NCBI GenBank assembly: GCA_039888615.1
Contig: JBDQQS010000012.1
Origin: Flavimaribacter sp039888615
Lineage (GTDB): Bacteria > Pseudomonadota > Alphaproteobacteria > Rhizobiales > Rhizobiaceae
Reading direction: 5' to 3' (one strand)
DNA: 64,000 nt
The position numbers and the translations under genes were made by a program. Below, one piece after another: positions 58,675-64,000 of this stretch. The notes beneath the pieces are model-generated. The model had not been told where the DNA came from. It did not search any database and saw only the letters and a list, made by a program, of their open reading frames with translations. Numbering within the stretch: position 1 is the stretch's first letter; the number at the start of each line of letters is the position of its first letter.

Positions 58675-60303
58675 CTACTTCGCCTGCCGGCGTTGCCTGA
58701 CTTCGAAAAGGGCGGCCTCCAAGGCGTTTTCGATATGCTCGCTGTCATCGCGATCAAGACCGGCGAGATCCACGTGAAGATGGAAATGATTGGAATTGCG
58801 GTCGATCACGTCGCCTGCTTCCTTGTCTACAAGGTCGTGAATGCCTTCCACGACATAGGGCACGACCTCGCGGCTGATGCCTTTCAGGGAGATCGGCTCC
58901 AGGGCGCGCGCCTTGATGGTGTTCTGCACCAGCGCATAGGTTTCGTAGCTGATGACGATGCCGCCCGGTTCGGCGATCGATTCCAGCCGCGCCGCCAGAT
59001 TGGCCTCGGCGCCGATGATCGTGTAGTCCATCCGGTCGGCGCTGCCGAAATTGCCGACATTGCAGTAACCGGTGTTGATGCCCATGCGCGACTGGAAGGG
59101 CGCTTCTATGCCCTGCCGCCGCCATTCCCGGTTGAGCTCGACCATGCGTCGCTGCATGGCGATCGCCATTTCGAGGCAGGCCTGGGCGTCGCCGGCGGCG
59201 CCCTTCGTTTCCGGGTCGCCGAAGAAGACGAGAATGGCGTCGCCGATGAATTTGTCGACGGTGGCGCCGTATTCATGGGCGATCTTCGCCATCTCCGTGA
59301 AATACTCGTTCAGAAGGCTCGTCAGTTCCTCTGGCTGCAGCCGCTCGGAGGTGACCGTGAAATCCTTGATGTCCGAGAAGAAGATAGTGAGCTTCTTGCG
59401 CTCCGTCGAAATGACGGCGTCGCGGGCGCCGCTGAAAATCGACTTGTAGACCTGCGGCGACAGATACTTTGATATTTTCATGGAGACGGAGGCGAGGAAG
59501 GAGTTCGCCTCTTCGAGTTCGTCGTTCATCCGGCCGAACTGGACGGCCTGACGCCATTGCAGGAAGGCGAAGGCCAGTCCGAAAGAGCCTGCAGCCAGCA
59601 GATAGAGCAGCAAATATTTGAACGAGAAGATGTTCGCGGCGATCGGCTGCTCCAGCGTAATCGACTGGATGCCGCGTATGTCGCCCGCCTTCCAGTCCTG
59701 GCGGGGGCTCAGCGGATGGCTGTTGTGGCAGGCGACGCAGGCCTTTCCCATGACAATGGGAACCGCCATGCGGATCTGCCGGCTGAGCGTCGAACCGGAT
59801 ATTTCCGTCACGCTCGCGTCGGGATCGCCCTCCGCCCTGAGTTGTTGCAGCGCCAACGTCTCGAAGCTGTCCAGATTGTGGGGAGCGCGGCTCTTGAAGG
59901 GCTCATCCGAAACGAATCGATAGCGAATGCTGTTGCCGACCACATCGATCACTTGGCCGAGCTCAATGGAAAGCGTCGCCGGTATCGGGATGCCGCCGTC
60001 GATTTCGCGATAATTCTGCGCCGGCGTGGTTTCGCCATGGTTTGCCAGCACCCGACCGACGACGTTGGAGGAATAGTAGCCGCGAATTTCTGAGATCATC
60101 GAGTTGAGCTGGCCGGCCTGCCGGTTCAGCGAGGTGTTCGACAGGTCTCTCAGATCCAGCCATACGGCAACAGGCAGGGCTGCCAGGGCGATGATGACGA
60201 ACAGGCTGAACCACAACGGATGCTTCATCAGAGCGCGGCCGATCCTGTCGGCGGCGGCGGCGAGGCCGTCTGACGGGTCGGAACTGTGCTGCGGCTCTGC
60301 CAT
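58675..60303 (-). CDS. Class III adenylate/guanylate cyclase with heme-type DUF3365 sensor
   Basis: This is a 542-residue membrane sensor enzyme. A first helix lies at residues 31-49. A periplasmic DUF3365 (Tll0287-like) domain follows with a c-type heme motif, CVACH, at residues 189-193 (Cys189, Cys192, His193) in MGKACVACHNSHPLSP. A second helix lies at 229-250, then a coiled stretch. The cyclase domain starts near residue 300: Asp311 in FFSDIKDFT and Asp355 in FIGDAILVFF bind metal, and DYTIIGAEANLAARLES carries the transition-state Asn and Arg. It probably makes cAMP in response to redox state or a ligand of bound heme. No downstream target is encoded beside it. Confidence 0.88.
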   Translation of the reverse strand: MAEPQHSSDPSDGLAAAADRIGRALMKHPLWFSLFVIIALAALPVAVWLDLRDLSNTSLNRQAGQLNSMISEIRGYYSSNVVGRVLANHGETTPAQNYREIDGGIPIPATLSIELGQVIDVVGNSIRYRFVSDEPFKSRAPHNLDSFETLALQQLRAEGDPDASVTEISGSTLSRQIRMAVPIVMGKACVACHNSHPLSPRQDWKAGDIRGIQSITLEQPIAANIFSFKYLLLYLLAAGSFGLAFAFLQWRQAVQFGRMNDELEEANSFLASVSMKISKYLSPQVYKSIFSGARDAVISTERKKLTIFFSDIKDFTVTSERLQPEELTSLLNEYFTEMAKIAHEYGATVDKFIGDAILVFFGDPETKGAAGDAQACLEMAIAMQRRMVELNREWRRQGIEAPFQSRMGINTGYCNVGNFGSADRMDYTIIGAEANLAARLESIAEPGGIVISYETYALVQNTIKARALEPISLKGISREVVPYVVEGIHDLVDKEAGDVIDRNSNHFHLHVDLAGLDRDDSEHIENALEAALFEVRQRRQAK

Positions 60304-60405
60304 CGCTTGTCACGTCCTGATCTGGTCGTGTGATATTGAATTGATGCAACCGGAAATTAAGCGCCAGGATAAACCGGTTTTGGTTAACGGATGCCTTAAA
60401 TCCGA

Positions 60406-61320
60406 TCAGTCTTTCGTCGCCATCGAAGGCGGCGTCACCAAGCGCCGCGCGGCGACCGCCTCGCGATGTGAAATGAAGGTCGCGGCGGCGACAACGATGC
60501 CACCGCCGAGCATCACAAAGGGATCGAGTGGTTCGCCGAACAGGATGATGCCGATAAGCGCCGCCCATACCAGTTGAAGAAACTGGATCGGCTGGGTGAT
60601 GGTGATGGGCGCGGCGCGAAACGCGCGCGTCATCGTAAAATGACCCAGGGTCGCCACCGCCGCCGTAATGGCCAGCCAGAGCGTGTCGGAGAGCGACGGG
60701 GTCGTCCATGTGAAGATAGCGAAGGGCAGCAGGATCAGCGTGCAGAAAATGGAGAGCATCAGCACGATTTCGGAAACGTCGGCTTTTTCGGTCAGGTGCT
60801 TGGCGAGCAGAAAGGAGGTTGCGAACAGCGGGGCTGCGCAGAGCTGGGCGATCTGGCCGCTGGAAAATTCGCTCAAGCCCGGCCTGAGGATCACCATGGT
60901 GCCGAGCAGACCCACCACGAGGGCGGTGATGCGCCGCGCATGCAGTTTTTCGTTCATGAACAGGGCGGCGCCAATGGTTACGAACAGCGGCGCGACATAT
61001 CCGAGCGCAGTGACTTCGGCGATCGGGAGGCGGGCCATGGCGTAGAACCACATGATCACGGCGATGCCGTGGATCGTGCCGCGGATCGCGTGCAGTTTCA
61101 TGATAGCGGGTTTTGGCGGCCGCTTCATCATCCGGATCAGCATGGGCAAAAAGAAGAGGACGCCGAATGCATAGCGCAGGAAGGCGGCTTCCGGCGCGGA
61201 CACGCTTGTACCGACAAAGCGCACGATGCCGGTGACGCATGCAAAGCACAGCGTCGTCAGAACCATCCATCCGATGCCCGCCATAACGGAATCGGTGGGT
61301 CGTGTCGCATTGTCACTCAT
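60406..61320 (-). CDS. DMT/EamA family permease (second copy)
   Basis: This is a 304-residue inner-membrane protein with ten helices and two EamA domains, beginning AGIGWMVLTTLCFACVTGIVRFVGT. ARLPIAEVTALGYVAPLFVTIGAALFMNEKL is the end of repeat 1, and ALIGIILFGEPLDPFVMLGGGIVVAAATF the end of repeat 2. It is most like the RhaT/YdcZ-type metabolite exporters. Substrate is unknown. It lies upstream of the cyclase gene on the same strand with 102 bp between them. Confidence 0.9.
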   Translation of the reverse strand: MSDNATRPTDSVMAGIGWMVLTTLCFACVTGIVRFVGTSVSAPEAAFLRYAFGVLFFLPMLIRMMKRPPKPAIMKLHAIRGTIHGIAVIMWFYAMARLPIAEVTALGYVAPLFVTIGAALFMNEKLHARRITALVVGLLGTMVILRPGLSEFSSGQIAQLCAAPLFATSFLLAKHLTEKADVSEIVLMLSIFCTLILLPFAIFTWTTPSLSDTLWLAITAAVATLGHFTMTRAFRAAPITITQPIQFLQLVWAALIGIILFGEPLDPFVMLGGGIVVAAATFISHREAVAARRLVTPPSMATKD

Positions 61321-61480
61321 AAATCCCGGCCATGTCGCAAAAGGGGTGCTGGAGCAGGCGCTCTTTTGATGCCTTCCTCCCGAAGGAGATCAAGCATGCA
61401 CAGATTTTGATGGTGAACAAGTTAAGCTCGAAAGGTGTGGTGAAACACATTCTCACCAATAACGGGCACCCTGTCTGGTC

Positions 61481-61509
61481 TTGACATTTGCGCCGCGATC
61501 CTGTTTACC
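61481..61509 (+). promoter_or_regulatory. Probable promoter of the ffh operon
   Basis: TTGACA at 61481-61486 matches the -35 consensus exactly, and TTTACC or GTTTAC about 17 bases later could be a -10. It would give a leader of about 235 bases before ffh. Confidence 0.45.
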
Positions 61510-61747
61510 GCGCCCACTATCCGCGAAGAGTTGAAACTCCGAGCCGCTGACCGGGACCCGCAAAGGTGTAAAGAGATCCCGGAAGCCAACATCCGGCAGC
61601 GCAGTGCGCCCCCGGGTGCGTTTTTGCATTGCGCCGGTCTTTGAGGCCGGTCAAACCGTTCCGGCTAAATCGGCAAGCCGGGGTTGCGATCACGCGGATG
61701 AAGAACGATCTTTCGGGGAATGACCCTCGGAAGAGAAGGATTGATGG
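61510..61747 (+). other. Structured leader of ffh
   Basis: The 427-bp gap 61321-61747 holds no convincing gene. Its second part would be the ffh leader. It contains a long stem GCGCAGTGC with GCATTGCGC (61599-61607, 61626-61634, one G-T pair) enclosing a GC-rich core followed by TTTTT at 61621-61625, then a CCGGTC...GGCCGG pair near 61635-61650. The T5 after a GC-rich segment looks attenuator-like, but alternative folds were not computed. No SRP RNA signature (GGAAGGAAGCAGCC type) is seen. Confidence 0.35.
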
Positions 61748-63313
61748 ATGTTTGAAAGCCTGCAGGACCGCCTCGGTTCCATTCTCAACGGACTGACCGG
61801 CCGTGGCGCGCTGTCCGACAAGGATGTGTCGGCCGCGCTGCGCGAGGTGCGTCGGGCGCTGCTCGAGGCCGACGTGGCGCTCGAAGTCGTGCGCGATTTC
61901 ACCGAAAAAGTGCGTGAGAAAGCCGTCGGCTCCGAGGTCCTCAAATCCATCAAGCCCGGCCAGATGGTCGTCAAGATCGTCCATGACGAACTGGTCGAAA
62001 TGCTGGGTTCCGAAGGCGTTGCGATCGATCTGAACGCGCCGGCGCCGGTTGTCGTCATGATGGTCGGTCTGCAGGGCTCGGGCAAGACCACGACCACCGG
62101 CAAGATCGCCGCTCGACTGACCCAGCGCGACCGTCGCAAGGTGCTGATGGCCTCGCTCGACACGCGCCGTCCGGCCGCCCAGGAGCAATTGCGCCAGATT
62201 GGCGAACAGACCGGCGTCGAAACGCTGCCGATCATTCCCGGCCAGTCGCCCACCGACATCGCCGGACGCGCCGTCCAGGCGGCGAAGCTCGGCGGCCACG
62301 ACGTTGTCATCCTTGATACGGCCGGCCGCACCCATATCGACGAGCCGCTGATGGTCGAGATGGCCAATATCCGGCAAAAGGCCAACCCGCATGAAATCCT
62401 GCTGGTGGCCGACGCCCTGACCGGTCAGGACGCCGTCAACCTCGCGCGCAACTTCGACGATCGCGTCGGAATAACCGGCCTCGTGCTCACCCGCATGGAC
62501 GGCGACGGCCGCGGCGGCGCGGCGCTTTCCATGCGCGCGGTCACCGGCAAGCCGATCAAGCTCATCGGCGTCGGCGAGAAGATGGACGCGCTTGAGGAAT
62601 TCCACCCCAAGCGCATCGCCGACCGCATTCTCGGCATGGGCGATATCGTGTCGCTGGTGGAAAAGGCGGCCGAATCGATCGACGCGGAAAAAGCGCAGGC
62701 CATGGCCGAGCGCATGAAGGCCGGCAAGTTCGATCTCAACGACCTGGAAGACCAGCTCAAGCAGATGCAGAAGCTCGGCGGCGTCGGCGGCATCATGGGC
62801 ATGATGCCCGGCGTCGGCAAGATGAAGGACCAGATGGCGGCGGCCGGTGTCGACGATTCGATCTTCAAGCGCCAGCTCGCGATAATATCTTCCATGACGC
62901 GCCGCGAACGCGCGCATCCCGAACTCCTGAAACATTCGCGCAAGAAGCGTATCGCCGCCGGATCGGGCACCAGCGCGGCCGACATCAACAAGCTGCTCAA
63001 GATGCACCGCCAGATGGGCGACATGATGAAATCCATGGGCGGCAAGGGCAAGAAGGGCGGCATGCTCGGCAAGATGATGGGCGGTCTCGGCGGCGGCATG
63101 GGCGGCCTCGGAGGCATGGGCGGCATGCCGGATCTGTCCTCGATGGATCCGAAGCAACTCGAAGCCCTGCAGAAACAGGCCGAGGCGGCGGGCCTCGGCA
63201 AGGGAAGCGGCGGGCTTCCCGGTCTTGGAGGAGGAATGCCCGGAGCGGGCGGATTGCCGGGGCTTGGCGGCCCGCGGCTTCCCGGATTGCCCGGCGTTCA
63301 GAAAAAGAAGTGA
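61748..63313 (+). CDS. ffh: Signal recognition particle GTPase Ffh
   Basis: This is a 521-residue SRP54 homologue that binds signal sequences on the ribosome and docks with FtsY. The P-loop GLQGSGKTTTTGKIAARL is near residue 107, DTAGRTHIDEPLM and TRMDGDGRGGAALS are G3 and G4, and the M domain with KQMQKLGGVGGIMGMMPGVGKMKDQ binds SRP RNA. The C-terminus is unusually long: about 90 residues of Gly, Met and Lys repeats (GGMGGLGGMGG) then Gly/Pro/Leu. ATG 61748 is four bases after an in-frame TTGATGG context. Chorismate mutase and rpsP follow. Confidence 0.97.
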   Translation: MFESLQDRLGSILNGLTGRGALSDKDVSAALREVRRALLEADVALEVVRDFTEKVREKAVGSEVLKSIKPGQMVVKIVHDELVEMLGSEGVAIDLNAPAPVVVMMVGLQGSGKTTTTGKIAARLTQRDRRKVLMASLDTRRPAAQEQLRQIGEQTGVETLPIIPGQSPTDIAGRAVQAAKLGGHDVVILDTAGRTHIDEPLMVEMANIRQKANPHEILLVADALTGQDAVNLARNFDDRVGITGLVLTRMDGDGRGGAALSMRAVTGKPIKLIGVGEKMDALEEFHPKRIADRILGMGDIVSLVEKAAESIDAEKAQAMAERMKAGKFDLNDLEDQLKQMQKLGGVGGIMGMMPGVGKMKDQMAAAGVDDSIFKRQLAIISSMTRRERAHPELLKHSRKKRIAAGSGTSAADINKLLKMHRQMGDMMKSMGGKGKKGGMLGKMMGGLGGGMGGLGGMGGMPDLSSMDPKQLEALQKQAEAAGLGKGSGGLPGLGGGMPGAGGLPGLGGPRLPGLPGVQKKK

Positions 63314-63320
63314 GAAGACA

Positions 63321-63623
63321 ATGAGCACCGATCCGCAACAGCAGCTCGCCGAGCTGCGCCGCTCGATCGACAATTTCGACGCGGCGCTGATTCATATTCT
63401 TGCGGAACGGTTCCGCTGCACCCAGGCCGTCGGGCGCCTCAAGGCGGAATTCGATATGCCGCCGGCCGATCCGGACCGGGAGAAGATACAGGTCGAACGG
63501 TTGAGGCGTCTTGCCTCGGAAGCCGATCTCGACACCGATTTCGCCGAGGCGTTCCTGAACTTCATCATCAAGGAAGTCATACGGCACCACGAAGCTTTTC
63601 GCGAGGAGGCGGCGGCCAAATAG
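63321..63623 (+). CDS. Chorismate mutase, AroQ class
   Basis: This is a 100-residue, all-helical enzyme of the AroQ type that converts chorismate to prephenate for phenylalanine and tyrosine synthesis. LAELRRSIDNFDAALIHILAERFRCTQAVGRLKAEFDMPPADPDREKIQVERLRRLA shows the catalytic Arg, Lys and Glu/Gln positions of the dimeric fold. ATG 63321 lies seven bases after the ffh stop, so it is part of the ffh-rpsP run, as in many rhizobia. It has no fused domain. Confidence 0.93.
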   Translation: MSTDPQQQLAELRRSIDNFDAALIHILAERFRCTQAVGRLKAEFDMPPADPDREKIQVERLRRLASEADLDTDFAEAFLNFIIKEVIRHHEAFREEAAAK

Positions 63624-63702
63624 CCCGCCCGCAGACGCGAACGGAACAGGCCGCCGCGGCGGTCGTAAACAGAAACGAACGAGTAACGAAGGAATAGAAC
63701 TC

Positions 63703-64000
63703 ATGGCACTGAAAATTCGTCTGGCCCGTGGCGGCTCCAAAAAGCGTCCCTACTATCATGTCGTCGTCGCCGATGTGCGTTCGCCGCGCGATGGCCGCTT
63801 CATTGAAAAGCTCGGCATGTGGAACCCGATGCTGCCGAAGGACGCCCAGCGCGTCGAACTGAACGAGGAGCGCATCAAGCACTGGCTCGATCAGGGCGCA
63901 AAGCCGACCGACCGCGTTCTGCGCTTCCTCGACGCAGCTGGCCTTGCAAAGCGTACGGAACGCAACAATCCGAACAAGGCGCTGCCCGGCAAGAAGGCGC
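63703..64000 (+). CDS. rpsP: 30S ribosomal protein S16, truncated by the window edge
   Basis: The first 99 residues of bS16 are present: ALKIRLARGGSKKRPYYHVVVADVRSPRDGRFIEKLGMWNP then VELNEERIKHWLDQGAKPTDRVLRFLDAAGL. S16 helps fold and stabilise the 30S subunit. An AAGGAA site precedes the ATG. The frame runs off the right edge. In this order rimM and trmD usually follow. Confidence 0.96.
   Translation, partial: MALKIRLARGGSKKRPYYHVVVADVRSPRDGRFIEKLGMWNPMLPKDAQRVELNEERIKHWLDQGAKPTDRVLRFLDAAGLAKRTERNNPNKALPGKKA

Noticed and set aside
60384..60399. TTAACGGATGCCTTAA resembling a CtrA box upstream of the cyclase gene
   Set aside because: The spacer is eight bases rather than seven, which breaks the required spacing.
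61410..61484. 24-codon frame upstream of ffh (MVNKLSSKG...)
   Set aside because: No ribosome site at proper distance, and it overlaps the probable -35 of ffh.

Overview
The window is ordinary, gene-dense chromosome of an alphaproteobacterium, most likely a member of the Hyphomicrobiales (Rhizobiales). The evidence is gene order and family content: a mitofilin-like gene followed by hemY; acnA divergent from ccmABCDG; dapF-mtaB-ftsY-yciB; ffh, chorismate mutase and rpsP; IalB and DUF2794 family proteins; and sites resembling the CtrA and Irr (ICE) boxes used in this order. I cannot fix a genus. The sequence is GC-rich, and no phage, plasmid, insertion sequence, CRISPR array, tRNA or rRNA was seen.

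Layout. 1-5.2 kb: end of a mitofilin/HemX-like gene, hemY, a TerB-like gene, a glutamine amidotransferase pseudogene (in-frame stop plus frameshift), a 3-copy repeat in an AT-rich gap, and an MFS exporter. 5.3-17.3 kb: housekeeping genes (yggT, DUF167, ppa, GNAT, typA, M3 oligopeptidase, argG, a LysE exporter, rlmN, ialB-like, DUF1232, phhB, thpR). 17.4-22.4 kb: tesA divergent from a LolD/YbbA-YbbP type ABC exporter, then a Bax-inhibitor-1 protein. 22.4-31.4 kb: accessory genes, including a PAT-like acetyltransferase, DUF2794, DUF1223, an orphan creatinase, a two-gene RND efflux system, and an AraC regulator divergent from a peroxiredoxin-like gene. 31.5-42 kb: acnA and ccmABCDG with a shared divergent control region, then yciB, ftsY, mtaB and dapF. 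42-58.6 kb: accessory metabolism and transport, including an MBL hydrolase, a DHA2 exporter, a candidate small RNA, a four-gene FMO/BASS/epimerase/SDR operon under a divergent TetR gene, LysR, a 55-aa protein, acyl-CoA ligase, several small proteins and an HxlR-controlled reductase. 58.7-61.3 kb: a putative heme-sensing class III cyclase and a DMT permease. 61.5-64 kb: ffh, chorismate mutase and the start of rpsP.

How genes work together. Several parts touch the heme, iron and redox economy: HemY, AcnA, the Ccm cytochrome c maturation system, and a CxxCH-containing DUF3365 cyclase. An ICE-like palindrome between acnA and ccmA suggests iron/heme control by Irr. FtsY and Ffh, the SRP receptor and the SRP GTPase, are both present.

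The most unusual feature is the 324-bp gap at 44786-45109. It holds no convincing protein gene but carries, in order on the + strand, a CRP-like site, a -10-like element at class II spacing, and four consecutive hairpins. The last is a strong intrinsic terminator, and two loops expose CU-rich anti-Shine-Dalgarno motifs. I read it as an undescribed trans-acting small RNA. The reading rests on pattern only and needs RNA evidence.
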